NCBI RefSeq assembly: GCF_002298975.1
Contig: NZ_DBMV01000008.1
Span: forward strand, 53,093-117,092
Reading direction: 5' to 3'
Length of the DNA stretch: 64,000 nt
From: Ralstonia sp. UBA689
GTDB taxonomy: Bacteria > Pseudomonadota > Gammaproteobacteria > Burkholderiales > Burkholderiaceae
In this document: one piece after another, positions 43,412 through 52,555 of the stretch
Numbering within the stretch: the stretch's first letter is position 1
Layout of the letters: each line of letters opens with the position of its first letter
Program-made: the position numbers and the translations under genes
The notes under the pieces: generated by a model
What the model was told of the DNA's origin: nothing
What the model saw: the letters and a program-made list of their open reading frames with translations, nothing else
The model's database searches: none

Positions 43412-44828
43412 TGCCGTTTGTAGGTACCGACGGCGTCGGACGTTGCGCTTCGTCCCGTGTATCTTCTCGCGCATCTTGCTGATTCCGCGCCAGCGCGCGC
43501 GCATACACCGACGGCGCACCTGCCGCGTGCGCCGTCACATAGCCGGTGATGCACGCCAGCATGAGCGGCAGCACCACCTGGTACGACAGGGTCATCTCGA
43601 AGATCATCAGGATCGACATGAGCGGCGCGTGCGTGGTGGCCGCCAGCAACGCGCCCATGCCCACCACTGCGTAGCTGATGGGTACCGGCGCCGCGCCGGG
43701 CAGCAGCGCGTGCATGCCGGTGCCGTACAGCAGCCCCAGCGCCGCGCCGCAGAACAGTGTGGGCGTGAACACGCCGCCCACCGCGCCTGAACCTGCGCTG
43801 GCCGCCGTCGCCGCCACCTTGCAAATCAGCACCAGCGCCACGGTCTGCCACAGCCACGGCTCGTGCAGGAAGCCGTTGACGACGCTGTAGCCGTTGCCCC
43901 AGACCTCGGGCACGCGCGTCGACAACGCACCGACGATCAGCCCGCCCAATGCCAGCCGCAACGTCAGCGGCAATTTCGTGCGTGCAAAGGCATCGCGCGC
44001 GCGGTCGATCAGCCCTAGCAGCAGCGGCCCCACCATCCCCGCCGCCAGACCGAGCCCGAGATACGTCAGCACCTCCCAACCCGACACGAAATCGAAGTGC
44101 GGCATTTCATAGACCGCGCCGTACCCGAAGAACTGGCGCAGCACGATGTCGGCGGTGACAGCCGCCACCAGCAGCGGCCCCAGCGTGGCCGTGGTGATGA
44201 CACCGAAGACGATCTCGCAGACGAAGATGGCGCCGGAAATGGGCGCGTTGTAGGCGGAGGTGATGCCGGCCGCCGCGCCGCACGCGACCAGCAGGCGCAA
44301 CTGCTCCACCGAGACCGGCGTCACGTGCCGCAGCACACGCCCCAGCAACGAGCCGCACATCGCCGCCAGTTGCACCATCGGACCTTCACGCCCGATAGAC
44401 GCGCCGCTGGCCACCGAGCACAGCGACGACGCACTGCGCACCAGACTCTGCCGCGCGCTCAGCACGCCGTCGCCCACCGCAATGGCTTCCATGTAGTCTT
44501 CGGAGCCCTTGCGCGGAAACCACTTCAGCCCGAACTGCAGCGTCAGCCCGGCCAACACGCCGCCGAGTGTCGGCACCAGCAAGCGCGCCCACCACGGCAG
44601 CGCGCGCGCCGTGGCCACCAGACCCTGGTCGGTGCCCGAGAGCCACCATTGCAACTGACGCAAGCATTCACGGAACAGGATCGTCGACAAGGCCCCCGCG
44701 CAGCCGATCAGCCCGGCATAGACAAACACCAGATGCTCGTGCCCGAACGGCAATCGTGCGGCCACACGCTGCCACCAGGCAGGGCGCGGCGACGGATTGG
44801 GCGATGGTGGCGTGGGCGTATCGGTCAT
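43401..44828 (-). CDS. ClC family chloride channel / H+-Cl- antiporter
   Basis: This is a 475-residue membrane protein with about 11 hydrophobic helices. The selectivity motifs GREGP (with the external gating Glu) in GASIGREGPMVQL and GSGAVGGVFTPTL are present, while the classical GSGIP motif is not evident. There are no C-terminal CBS domains. The last codons, GTQK-stop, are supplied by the 14-bp repeat. It is convergent with the MFS gene, with only 34 bp between the stop codons. Confidence 0.92.
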   Translation of the reverse strand: MTDTPTPPSPNPSPRPAWWQRVAARLPFGHEHLVFVYAGLIGCAGALSTILFRECLRQLQWWLSGTDQGLVATARALPWWARLLVPTLGGVLAGLTLQFGLKWFPRKGSEDYMEAIAVGDGVLSARQSLVRSASSLCSVASGASIGREGPMVQLAAMCGSLLGRVLRHVTPVSVEQLRLLVACGAAAGITSAYNAPISGAIFVCEIVFGVITTATLGPLLVAAVTADIVLRQFFGYGAVYEMPHFDFVSGWEVLTYLGLGLAAGMVGPLLLGLIDRARDAFARTKLPLTLRLALGGLIVGALSTRVPEVWGNGYSVVNGFLHEPWLWQTVALVLICKVAATAASAGSGAVGGVFTPTLFCGAALGLLYGTGMHALLPGAAPVPISYAVVGMGALLAATTHAPLMSILMIFEMTLSYQVVLPLMLACITGYVTAHAAGAPSVYARALARNQQDAREDTRDEAQRPTPSVPTNGTQK

Positions 44829-44882
44829 GACGGTCCCATGGACGGCAGACCGTCATGATAGCGGGCAGGCGACTGGGCCGTT

Positions 44883-45200
44883 TTACGTTGATGCGCTCAC
44901 CGCCCCGTCGGCAAACCACGCCTCGGGCAACCCGGTAACACGCCGGTTCGGGCCCCAGGCGATCACGCGCGCCTCAGCGAGGTTTTCCATCACAAACGGA
45001 TCGCGCGCGACGATGGCATCGATCTCGTCGCGGGAGCCTGCACGCGCCAGGATGCCTCCGCCCTCCCGCGGGAAGAACGGCCCGGACATCAGGAAGTGTC
45101 CGCTGGCGTAGTGGGCTTCCAGGTGCGCGCGATGGGCGGGCAGCACGCGGTCCATCTCAGACAACGGGGCGCGATAGGTGAAAAGAATCAGGTACAGCAT
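44883..45200 (-). CDS. YciI family protein
   Basis: This is a 105-residue single YCII domain: MLYLILFTYRAPLSEMDRVL, then HRAHLEAHYASGHFLMSGPF with the conserved His, and AGSRDEIDAIVARDPF. The start at 45200 gives the usual family length. Some members hydrolyse chlorinated muconolactone-type products, but most have no assigned function. It lies downstream of the quinone oxidoreductase gene on the same strand. Confidence 0.87.
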   Translation of the reverse strand: MLYLILFTYRAPLSEMDRVLPAHRAHLEAHYASGHFLMSGPFFPREGGGILARAGSRDEIDAIVARDPFVMENLAEARVIAWGPNRRVTGLPEAWFADGAVSAST

Positions 45201-45279
45201 GGAACCAACTCCTTCTACAGGGTGAGCGGGGTGCCGTGAAACGGCATTGCGCAAGACGCCTTCCCCTTGCCGAACGTCT

Positions 45280-45296
45280 CGCAGAAATGGGTACGC
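45280..45296 (+). repeat. Element copy 3 (CGCAGAAATGGGTACGC)
   Basis: A perfect copy. On the coding strand of the quinone oxidoreductase gene it starts at the base after the TGA stop (TGA then GCGTACCC). Confidence 0.88.
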
Positions 45297-46295
45297 TCAA
45301 GGTCGCAGCAACAGTGCGCCCGTGGTGTGGCCGGCCTCCAGCGCCGCGTGGGCGGCTGCCGCATCCTCCAGCGCATAGGTGCCGCCCATCGGCACGCGCA
45401 CGCCATCGAGCATGCGTTGCAGCGCCGCCTGCGCACCGGCGCGATAGCGCGACAGATCGGCCATGTAGCGGAACACGCCCGGTCGCGCCAGCGCGATGGA
45501 ACGCGACGGCCCGAGCGCCGCAAAATCGATGGTGTCCGCTTGCGTATTGCCGACGTCGCCAGCCTGGCCGATGCTCGCCACCATGCCGAATGGCCGCGTC
45601 ACCGAAAGGGACGTCTTCAGCATCGGGCCGCCAATGCCATCGATGACGTAGTCGACGCCCTCGCCTTCCGTCAGTTGCAGCACGGCTTCGCGCACGTCTT
45701 GCTGGCGATACAGCACGACGTGATCCGCGCCGTGACCGAGCGCAATGGCTGCCTTGGCCTCGCTGCCCACCGTGCCGATCACACGCGCACCCAGGCGCTT
45801 GGCCCACTGCACCAGCAGCACACCGAGGCCGCCGGCCGCCGCGTGCACGAGCACCGTGTCGCCAGCATGAACCTGCCGTACCCGCGACAGCAGCATGTGC
45901 GCAGTGATGCCGCGCATCAGCGTGGCGGCGACGGTCTCATCGTCCAGCGCATCCGGCAGGGCGATGGCCCGCTCGGCGAGAACGTTGCGGTGGCTGGCAT
46001 AACCACCGGGCGCGCCGTCCATCAACCCTGCCCAGGCCACGCGCTGGCCGACCACGAAGCCGCGCACATCCGAGCCCACGGCTTCCACCACCCCGACGCC
46101 CTCCACTCCCAGCACGGCTGGAAATGCCGGCACCGGATACAGCCCGGCACGGTGATACACGTCGACAAAGTTCACGCCGATGGCGGTGTGGCGCACCGTC
46201 AGCGCATTGGGCGCGGGCGGCGGCAGCATCAGGCTGGCGGGTTGCAAACCCAATGCCGGACCGGGTTCGCGGAGTTGGATCACCTTGGTATGCAT
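45297..46295 (-). CDS. NADPH:quinone oxidoreductase (zinc-independent MDR family)
   Basis: This is a 332-residue medium-chain reductase of the quinone oxidoreductase (QOR/crystallin) type. The N-terminal catalytic domain contains NFVDVYHRAGLYPVP and LGVEGVGVVEAVG. The nucleotide-binding motif is VLVHAAAGGLGVLLVQWAK, with alanines replacing the AxxGxxG cap as usual for this branch. There are no zinc-ligand cysteines. The start at 46295 has GAGGA upstream. It is divergent from a LysR gene, its likely regulator. Direct copies of the 17-nt element flank it on both sides. Confidence 0.9.
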   Translation of the reverse strand: MHTKVIQLREPGPALGLQPASLMLPPPAPNALTVRHTAIGVNFVDVYHRAGLYPVPAFPAVLGVEGVGVVEAVGSDVRGFVVGQRVAWAGLMDGAPGGYASHRNVLAERAIALPDALDDETVAATLMRGITAHMLLSRVRQVHAGDTVLVHAAAGGLGVLLVQWAKRLGARVIGTVGSEAKAAIALGHGADHVVLYRQQDVREAVLQLTEGEGVDYVIDGIGGPMLKTSLSVTRPFGMVASIGQAGDVGNTQADTIDFAALGPSRSIALARPGVFRYMADLSRYRAGAQAALQRMLDGVRVPMGGTYALEDAAAAHAALEAGHTTGALLLRP

Positions 46296-46307
46296 GGCAA
46301 ATGTCCT

Positions 46308-46324
46308 CGCAGAAATAGGTACGC
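46308..46324 (+). repeat. Element copy 4 (one mismatch)
   Basis: CGCAGAAATAGGTACGC lies 12 nt upstream of the quinone oxidoreductase ATG, directly before its GAGGA ribosome site, in the same orientation as copy 3. Confidence 0.85.
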
Positions 46325-46424
46325 TTTTCGGTTTCGTGGTGCGATGCACTGCAATCGCCACGTTGTGAAACAAGCGTATTCCGTTCAGAATCGCCCGGGA
46401 ATTCGTAAAAACTGAGCATCTTCT

Positions 46425-47378
46425 GTGCAAAAAAACCCAGTTCGGCCCAGACAAATACCCGCGCGCGCATTGGCACGCGCGGCTGCAGCCGAACCTTCTT
46501 CTTCCTTGCAGTGGGATGACGTGCGCTACTTCCTTGTGCTGGCGCGCGAAGGCAGCCTGTCGGCCGCAGCGCGGCGGCTGGCGGTGGAACACACCACAGT
46601 GGCGCGGCGAGCCGACGCGCTGGAGCAGTCGCTCGGCGTGCGGCTGTTCGACCGCCTGCCGCGCGGCTGGCGTCTGACAGCCGAGGGCAGTGCGCTGGCC
46701 GAGCGCGCTGAGCGCATGGAACAGGAGGCTGCCGGCTTCGCGCGCGCAGCGGCGGGTGCGGGCAGCCTGCGCGGGACGGTGCGCATCTCGGCGCCGCCCA
46801 CCATCGCAAGCCACTTCATCGCGCCGCACCTGGCCGCACTGCGCCGCCAATGGCCTGGGATCAGCCTGGTCCTGCTGGGCGAGACGCGCAATGCCAACCT
46901 GGTGGCGCACGAGGCCGATCTCGCCATCCGGCTGTCACGCCCGACCGTGTCCACGCTGGCCACGCGGCCGCTCGGTGATCTCGGCTATGGCCTTTATGCG
47001 ACGCCCGAGGTGCTGGCGCGGCCCGAGGCGGAATGGGAGTTCATCGGCTATGACGAGCGCCTGCGCCACGTGCCGCAGCAGCGCTGGCTCGACGAATACG
47101 CGGGCGAGCGCCACGTGGTCCTGCGCTGCAGCGATCTATCGGCGATACACCAGGCGGCACTGGCCGGGCTGGGCGTGGCGGCGCTGCCGCACTTCCTCGG
47201 CGCGTCCGCAGAAATGGGTACGCTTTTGCGCCGGCTACCCGTGGATGATCCCGCGTTGCACCGGGAAATCTGGCTGGTGATCCATCCGGACGTGCGGCGC
47301 TCGCCGCGCGTGCGGGCCGTGGCCGACGCATTGATCGCGCTGTTCGACGCACAGCGCCACGTGTTGGCGGGGATTTGA
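46425..47378 (+). CDS. LysR family transcriptional regulator, divergent from quinone oxidoreductase
   Basis: This is a 317-residue LysR protein. The HTH is SLSAAARRLAVEHTTVARRA, preceded by an Ala-rich N-terminal extension of about 28 residues. The GTG at 46425 has no clear ribosome site, so the true start may lie downstream. The effector domain starts GTVRISAPPTIASHF. Residues about 262-267 (AEMGTL, within GASAEMGTLLRR) are encoded by a perfect copy of the 17-nt element, and another copy follows the stop. It probably regulates the divergent oxidoreductase. Confidence 0.85.
   Translation: MQKNPVRPRQIPARALARAAAAEPSSSLQWDDVRYFLVLAREGSLSAAARRLAVEHTTVARRADALEQSLGVRLFDRLPRGWRLTAEGSALAERAERMEQEAAGFARAAAGAGSLRGTVRISAPPTIASHFIAPHLAALRRQWPGISLVLLGETRNANLVAHEADLAIRLSRPTVSTLATRPLGDLGYGLYATPEVLARPEAEWEFIGYDERLRHVPQQRWLDEYAGERHVVLRCSDLSAIHQAALAGLGVAALPHFLGASAEMGTLLRRLPVDDPALHREIWLVIHPDVRRSPRVRAVADALIALFDAQRHVLAGI
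47207..47223 (+). repeat. Element copy 5, inside the LysR coding sequence
   Basis: A perfect CGCAGAAATGGGTACGC copy read in frame as part of AEMGTL near residue 264 of the LysR protein. Confidence 0.85.
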
Positions 47379-47383
47379 GCGTA

Positions 47384-47400
47384 CGCAGAAACGGGTACGC
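47384..47400 (+). repeat. Element copy 6, just after the LysR stop
   Basis: CGCAGAAACGGGTACGC (one mismatch), preceded by GCGTA flush with the TGA at 47376-47378, so GTACGC appears at both ends as in a 14-bp tandem. Confidence 0.83.
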
Positions 47401-47486
47401 TTTTGGATGGAAATGAACCGCAAACCCAATGGATATGCGGCTCTTGCGCCTCGGCAATATTGCATGCCGAGGCGCGTTCGGAACAC

Positions 47487-48212
47487 TCAGCCGCCCAGGT
47501 AGGCTTCGAGCACGCGCGGATTGCCCAGCAGGTTTTTACCGCTGTCAGCCAGCACGATCTCGCCGGTCTCCAGCACATAGCCGTGCTGCGCGATCTTCAA
47601 CGCCTGACGCACGTTCTGTTCGACCAGGAAGATCGTCAGACCCTCGGCGTTGATGGTGCGCAGGATGCGGAAGATCTCCTGCACGATGATCGGCGCGAGA
47701 CCCATCGACGGTTCATCCAGCAGGAGCACGCGCGGGCGAGCCATCAACGCGCGGCCGATGGCAAGCATCTGCTGCTCACCGCCCGAGAGGTTGCCCGCCA
47801 GACCGTCGATGCGCTCCTTCAGGCGCGGGAACAGGTGGAACACCCGCTCCAGGTCGGAGGCGATCTGGCCCTTGTCCTTGCGCGTATAGGCACCCAGCTC
47901 CAGGTTTTCGCGCACCGTCATCGTGGTGAGCGTGGCGCGCCCTTCGGCCACCTGCACGATGCCGCGTTCCACACGCTTGTGGGCAGACCACTGCGTGACG
48001 TCTTCGCCGTCGAACAGGATCTGGCCGCGCACATCACCCTGCGACTTCGGGATCAGGCCCGACAGCGCCAGCAGCGTGGTCGATTTGCCCGCACCGTTTG
48101 CGCCCACCAGCGAGGTGATCTCGCCGGCCTTGAGCGCAAAGTCGATGCCCTTGACGGCCGCGATGTGTCCGTACGACACCTCCAGCCCTTTGACTTCCAG
48201 CAACATGGTCAT
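47487..48212 (-). CDS. livF: Branched-chain amino acid ABC transporter ATP-binding protein LivF
   Basis: This is a 241-residue ABC ATPase with Walker A GANGAGKST, signature LSGGEQQML and Walker B RVLLLDEPSMGLAP. The LivF hallmark IGRALMARPRVLLLDEPSMG is present. Its ATG overlaps the LivG stop. It is the last gene of the leftward livHMGF operon, energising high-affinity uptake of leucine, isoleucine, valine or related compounds across the inner membrane. Confidence 0.93.
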   Translation of the reverse strand: MTMLLEVKGLEVSYGHIAAVKGIDFALKAGEITSLVGANGAGKSTTLLALSGLIPKSQGDVRGQILFDGEDVTQWSAHKRVERGIVQVAEGRATLTTMTVRENLELGAYTRKDKGQIASDLERVFHLFPRLKERIDGLAGNLSGGEQQMLAIGRALMARPRVLLLDEPSMGLAPIIVQEIFRILRTINAEGLTIFLVEQNVRQALKIAQHGYVLETGEIVLADSGKNLLGNPRVLEAYLGG

Positions 48213-49006
48213 GCCGTCTCCTTCTGCGCGGCATTGCCGTTCGCTTCATCGTCATCATCGCGGCCCAGGTACGCCTCGATGACCTGCGGGTCGTTGCGGA
48301 TCGCCTCGGGCGGCCCTTCTGCGATGATGCGGCCGAAGTTGAGCACCGCAATGCGTTCGCACAAGCCCATCACGAAACGCATGTCGTGCTCGATCATGAA
48401 GATCGTGTAGCCGCGCGCCTTGATGTTCTCGATTTCGGCCATCAGGTCGACTTTCTCGCCGGTGTTCATGCCGGCGACGGGCTCGTCGAGCAGCAGCAGC
48501 TTGGGCTCGGTGGCCAGCGCCCGCGCGAGTTCGAGCTTGCGCTGGTCACCGTACGAGAGGTTGTCGGCAATGTCATGCGCCTTGTGGTCGAGCTTGACCC
48601 ACGAGAGCAGCTCCAGCGCACGGTCGCGCGCACGGCGCTCGGCAGCGCGGTACTTGGGCAGCGAGAGCAGCAGGCCCGGCGCGCCGTAGTCCAGATGCCG
48701 ATGCATGCCGACCACGACGTTTTCCAGCAGCGTCATCTCCTTGAAGATGCGGATGTTCTGGAACGTGCGCGCAATGCCCATCTGCGTGATCTGGTGCGGC
48801 TTCTTGCCGACGAGGTTCTCGCCGTTGAACGTGAGCGTGCCGCCGGTGGGCGCCAGCAGGCCGGTGATCAGATTGAACACCGTCGTCTTGCCGGCGCCGT
48901 TCGGGCCGATCAGACCGAAGATGCAGCCTTGCGGCACTTCAATGTTGACGTCCTGCAAGACCGAGAGGCCGCCAAAGCGCTTGGAAATGGAGGTGAGTTT
49001 CAGCAT
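48209..49006 (-). CDS. livG: Branched-chain amino acid ABC transporter ATP-binding protein LivG
   Basis: This is a 265-residue ABC ATPase with Walker A GPNGAGKTT, signature LSYGDQRKLELARALA and Walker B KLLLLDEPVAGMN, the LivG form. The start MLKLTSISKRFGG at 49006 lies 7 nt after the livM stop. Together with LivF it forms the heterodimeric motor of the permease. Confidence 0.93.
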   Translation of the reverse strand: MLKLTSISKRFGGLSVLQDVNIEVPQGCIFGLIGPNGAGKTTVFNLITGLLAPTGGTLTFNGENLVGKKPHQITQMGIARTFQNIRIFKEMTLLENVVVGMHRHLDYGAPGLLLSLPKYRAAERRARDRALELLSWVKLDHKAHDIADNLSYGDQRKLELARALATEPKLLLLDEPVAGMNTGEKVDLMAEIENIKARGYTIFMIEHDMRFVMGLCERIAVLNFGRIIAEGPPEAIRNDPQVIEAYLGRDDDDEANGNAAQKETA

Positions 49007-49013
49007 GGCGGCC

Positions 49014-49922
49014 TCAGTGCGATTCGTTGGAAGCAGCCCGGGTGTCGCCCGTGCCGGGCATGGTGCCACCGCGCTCGATGCCGAACCAGCGCGCGAACCG
49101 CGCCGGATCCCAGATGCCCTTGGGCAGGAACAACACGATCACCATCAGGATCACGCCGTTGACGACCAGGCGGAAATCCTTGAATGCACGCAGCAGCTCG
49201 GGCAGCAGCGACAGGATCAGGCTGCCGAGCACCGGACCCGTCAGCCCGTTGGTGCCGCCCAGAATCGTCATCGTGAGAATTTCCACGCCGCGGTCAAAGC
49301 CAAATTCGTTCGGGCCGATGAAGAAGGTCAGATGTGCATTGAGCGCCCCAGCCAGCCCGGCAATGGCCGCACCCAGCGTAAACGCCAGCAGCTTGGTACC
49401 GGCCACGTTGATGCCCATGAGGCCTGCGGCGGTTTCGTCTTCCTTGATGGCCTCGAAAGCGCGGCCAACCTTCGACCGCCGCATGCGCGCCAGCACGAAC
49501 AGCGTGGCCAACACAGCCAGCGCCACGTGCCACCACTCGGTCAGCTGCGGAATGCCGTTCAGGCCCAGCGCGCCGCCGGTCCAGTTCTCGGTGTTCAGGA
49601 TCAGCACACGTACGACTTCGCCAAAACCGAGCGTAGCCATGGCCAGATACACGCCGGAAAGACGTAGCGTCGGCCGACCGATGACAATGGCCACCACGGC
49701 CGGTGCCACCATGCCTCCCAGCAGGGCCACCGAAAACGGCATCTCGGCGTTCATCGTCAGCAGCGCCGCCGTATACGCGCCGATGCCCATAAAGGCCGCA
49801 TTTGCCATCGCCAGCAGGCCGCACGACAGCGTGAGATAAATGGACAGCGCCAGCAGCGCATTGATGCCCAGCGTGAGCACCAGGTTGCTGTAGACCGACC
49901 AGAAGTTGTGGAACCATTCCAT
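49014..49922 (-). CDS. livM: Branched-chain amino acid ABC transporter permease LivM
   Basis: This 302-residue permease has about 8-9 hydrophobic segments. The segment VGRAFEAIKEDETAAGLMGINV, the EAA-like loop of LivM that docks the ATPases, is clear, as is IGPNEFGFDRGVEILTMTILGG. It lies 10 nt after livH and 7 nt before livG in one operon. Confidence 0.93.
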   Translation of the reverse strand: MEWFHNFWSVYSNLVLTLGINALLALSIYLTLSCGLLAMANAAFMGIGAYTAALLTMNAEMPFSVALLGGMVAPAVVAIVIGRPTLRLSGVYLAMATLGFGEVVRVLILNTENWTGGALGLNGIPQLTEWWHVALAVLATLFVLARMRRSKVGRAFEAIKEDETAAGLMGINVAGTKLLAFTLGAAIAGLAGALNAHLTFFIGPNEFGFDRGVEILTMTILGGTNGLTGPVLGSLILSLLPELLRAFKDFRLVVNGVILMVIVLFLPKGIWDPARFARWFGIERGGTMPGTGDTRAASNESH

Positions 49923-49932
49923 GTCGGTCTCC

Positions 49933-50814
49933 TTATGCCTTGCGTTCCAGCACCTTGCCGAACAGCCCTTGCGGCCGCACCAGCAGGATCAGGAACAGCA
50001 GGCCGAACGCCACCGCATCGCGCATGGTCGAGCCGATGTAGGCCACCGACAGCACCTCGGCAAACCCGAGGAACAGACCGCCCAGCATTGCGCCGCGAAT
50101 ATCGCCCAGGCCGCCCAGGATGATGACTGCGATGCCCTTGTGCAGCATCGGCTGGCCCATCAGCGGGAACACGGCGTTGGAGTACAGGCCGATCAGCACG
50201 CCCGACAACCCGCCCAGCGCGGCGGCCGCAAACGAGGTCAGCAGGAACAGCCCTTCGACATTGATGCCGAGCAGCGCCGCCGCCTTGGGCGACTCTGCAA
50301 TCGCGCGCAGCGCACGGCCGAGTTGCGTGCGCTTGAGCAGCAGCATGAGCGCGCCCATCAGCACGAACGACAGCACGATGATGCCCAGCTCGAGCGGCGT
50401 GAGATGAATGCCGCCCAGATCCAGGGAGGCATCCGACACGAGACCCGCCGGAAAGCGCAGGTTCTCCGCCCCGAACACGCCCTGCATGGCGTTGTTGATC
50501 GCAATGCCTGCACCGATGGTCCCGATCATCGGGATCAGGTGCGGCGCGTTGCGGCGGCGCAGCGGGCGCAGCAGCAGCACATCGATGATGAGCCCGGCCA
50601 CGCCGCTCACGACAAAGCCGACGGCCAGCGCCGCCCACAGTGGCAGTTCAAAGTGGAGGACGACCTGCAGCGCCGCATAGGCACCCAGCATGAAGACCGC
50701 GCCGTGCGACAGGTTGATCACGCCCAGGATGCCGAAAACCAGCGTGAACCCCAGCGCGAACAACGCATACACGCAGCCGAGCGACAGCGCATTGACGAGT
50801 TGCTGTTCCAGCAT
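49933..50814 (-). CDS. livH: Branched-chain amino acid ABC transporter permease LivH
   Basis: This is a 293-residue permease. LVNALSLGCVYALFALGFTLVFGILGVINLSHGA is the standard LivH N-terminus, and LGRALRAIAESPKAAALLGINV is the cytoplasmic EAA-like loop. It is the first gene after the livJ terminator, so it is transcribed either by read-through from livJ or from a promoter in the 70-bp gap. Confidence 0.93.
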   Translation of the reverse strand: MLEQQLVNALSLGCVYALFALGFTLVFGILGVINLSHGAVFMLGAYAALQVVLHFELPLWAALAVGFVVSGVAGLIIDVLLLRPLRRRNAPHLIPMIGTIGAGIAINNAMQGVFGAENLRFPAGLVSDASLDLGGIHLTPLELGIIVLSFVLMGALMLLLKRTQLGRALRAIAESPKAAALLGINVEGLFLLTSFAAAALGGLSGVLIGLYSNAVFPLMGQPMLHKGIAVIILGGLGDIRGAMLGGLFLGFAEVLSVAYIGSTMRDAVAFGLLFLILLVRPQGLFGKVLERKA

Positions 50815-50867
50815 GATGAATCAGAGTGAGGTGCGGCCGAATGTGACCAAAGCAGTCACCAAGCAGC

Positions 50868-50906
50868 CGCAAAAAAAGCGATGGGGCGTAGGTTTAGCTA
50901 CGCCCC
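50868..50906 (-). terminator. Terminator between livJ and livH
   Basis: Read leftward, GGGGCGTAG pairs perfectly with CTACGCCCC around a 6-nt loop. A run of T (complement of 50870-50877) follows after a short gap. It lies 38 nt after the livJ stop and should lower livHMGF expression relative to the binding protein. Confidence 0.75.
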
Positions 50907-50944
50907 GCCTGTCTCGTTCAAAGGGTTTCAACGAGAACCGAAGA

Positions 50945-52105
50945 TTACTTCTCGATCGTGTACTTGCCGTTCTTGGTCACGCTCACGATCGGCGTCTGCA
51001 CGGCGTCGTAGCCGGCCGGCTTGCCGCGTGCCGTCACCTGGCGAAACGCAAACGCGCCGGTCGCCCCAACGTGCTTGACTGCCGGCAGCGCATCGCGGAT
51101 CGCCTTGCGATCGGCTTCGAGGTTGCCGCTGAACTTGACCGTCTTCAGCGCCTTGCTCGCGATGTACATCGCGTCATACGCCTGCGCCGCGAACTGGTCC
51201 GGCGCTGCCTTGTACTTGGCGGTGTAGGCAGTGATGAACTTGCTGTTCTCGGCCGCGTGATTCTCGATCGACCACGGACTGCCCACCCACAGGTTGTCGG
51301 ACTTGTCCTTGGCAAGATCGAAGATCTTGACCGAGTTCATGCCGTTGCCGCCGATGATCGGCACGTTCAGGCCGAGCTGGCGCGCCTGCACCATGATCGG
51401 ACCACCTTCGGCAATCAGCGCCGACAGCACGATCGCATCCGGATTCGTCGCCTTGATCTTGGTGAGCTGTGCCTTGAAGTCGACGTCGCCCTTGGCGAAC
51501 GTTTCGGTGGTCGTGACCGGGATCTTCAGGTCTTCGAGCGCCTTCTTGAAGTTGTCGTAGCCGCTCTTGGTGAAGACGTCGTCGTTGCCATACAGCACGG
51601 CCACCTTCTTCACGCCAGCCTTCTTCACAACGGTCTGGATGGTGGCCGGCAGCACGTCGGCTTCAGTCACGGAATTGCGGAAGACGTGGTCGCCAATGCT
51701 GGTGATACCGTCAGCGGTGTTGGAAGTGCCGAACACGACGGTCTTGGCACCCTGGGCGATCGGATCAGCCGCTTGCGCCGAGTTGGACAGCGTGGGCCCG
51801 AACACCATCGCCACCTTGTCCTGGAAGATCAGCTTCTTGAAGACGTTGATGGCTTCTTCCTTCTTGCCTTGCTCGTCTTCGATCACCAGCGCGATCTTGC
51901 TGCCGTTGATGCCACCTGCAGCGTTGATCTCGTCAGCAGCCAGCTGGAAGCCGTTGCGGATGGCCACGCCGTACTGGGCAGCGCCGCCCGACAGCGCTTC
52001 GGCCACACCGATCTTGATGTCCTGGGCCGCGAAGCTCGTGCCCGTTGCGATTGCCGCCCCCGCAGCCACTGCCGTCAACAGCAGCCGTTTGATCATTTTT
52101 TTCAT
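50945..52105 (-). CDS. livJ: Branched-chain amino acid-binding periplasmic protein (LivJ/LivK type)
   Basis: This is a 386-residue periplasmic binding protein. Signal peptide 1-27 (TSFA-AQDIKIG) is followed by the type-1 PBP fold opening KIGVAEALSGGAAQYGVAIRNG and IEDEQGKKEEAINVFKKLI. The AAGGAGCAGG ribosome site is strong. It is first in the liv cluster and separated from livH by a terminator, which yields the usual excess of binding protein. Other amides or aromatic acids are also possible ligands in this family. Confidence 0.92.
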   Translation of the reverse strand: MKKMIKRLLLTAVAAGAAIATGTSFAAQDIKIGVAEALSGGAAQYGVAIRNGFQLAADEINAAGGINGSKIALVIEDEQGKKEEAINVFKKLIFQDKVAMVFGPTLSNSAQAADPIAQGAKTVVFGTSNTADGITSIGDHVFRNSVTEADVLPATIQTVVKKAGVKKVAVLYGNDDVFTKSGYDNFKKALEDLKIPVTTTETFAKGDVDFKAQLTKIKATNPDAIVLSALIAEGGPIMVQARQLGLNVPIIGGNGMNSVKIFDLAKDKSDNLWVGSPWSIENHAAENSKFITAYTAKYKAAPDQFAAQAYDAMYIASKALKTVKFSGNLEADRKAIRDALPAVKHVGATGAFAFRQVTARGKPAGYDAVQTPIVSVTKNGKYTIEK

Positions 52106-52555
52106 GCGAACCTGCTCCTTGTTTGTCCGTCGCGATTGCTTGAATGCGATTCGTCTCGAAGATGCGCTGGCCCAACACCGTCGCTCCCCCCGCATGCGCC
52201 CTGCATCGCGTCCGGACGCTCGCCTGCCGGGTTTCGCGCCACGCAGACAAGCAACGTTGGCGAAACGGCGGAAGACCTGCCGGGCGAGCGATGCCGGATC
52301 GGACATGCGTGCACCGGGAGTGCGTCGGAGTGTGAAGCGAAGGCGCCATGGGTACAGCGCTCTTGTGCGACGCGCCGGGATGGCCGGCACGTGCAGTCAG
52401 TCGCGGGACTTTACCGGAAAGCGCACGACCGTGCGATAGGGAATTGTCCGCCGCCCGGCCTGGGGGGCCATTATTGCACCGCAGCATCAGCGATGTGCCG
52501 CGGCCCGACAGGCCTTGAGCGTACCCATTTCTGCGTAACGTGCGGCACCGCGAAA
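52106..52555. other. Gap between livJ and the GGDEF gene
   Basis: This interval of about 450 bp contains the livJ promoter region and copy 7 of the 17-nt element (52519-52535). Short open frames on both strands have no ribosome sites, and no gene is supported. Confidence 0.4.
52519..52535 (-). repeat. Element copy 7
   Basis: A perfect GCGTACCCATTTCTGCG, preceded by TTGA and followed by TAACG, 20 bp beyond the stop codon of the GGDEF gene. Confidence 0.85.

Noticed and set aside
46296..46910. N-terminal extension of the quinone oxidoreductase into the divergent LysR gene
   Set aside because: Family length and GAGGA before the ATG at 46295 define the start; the extension is antisense to LysR.
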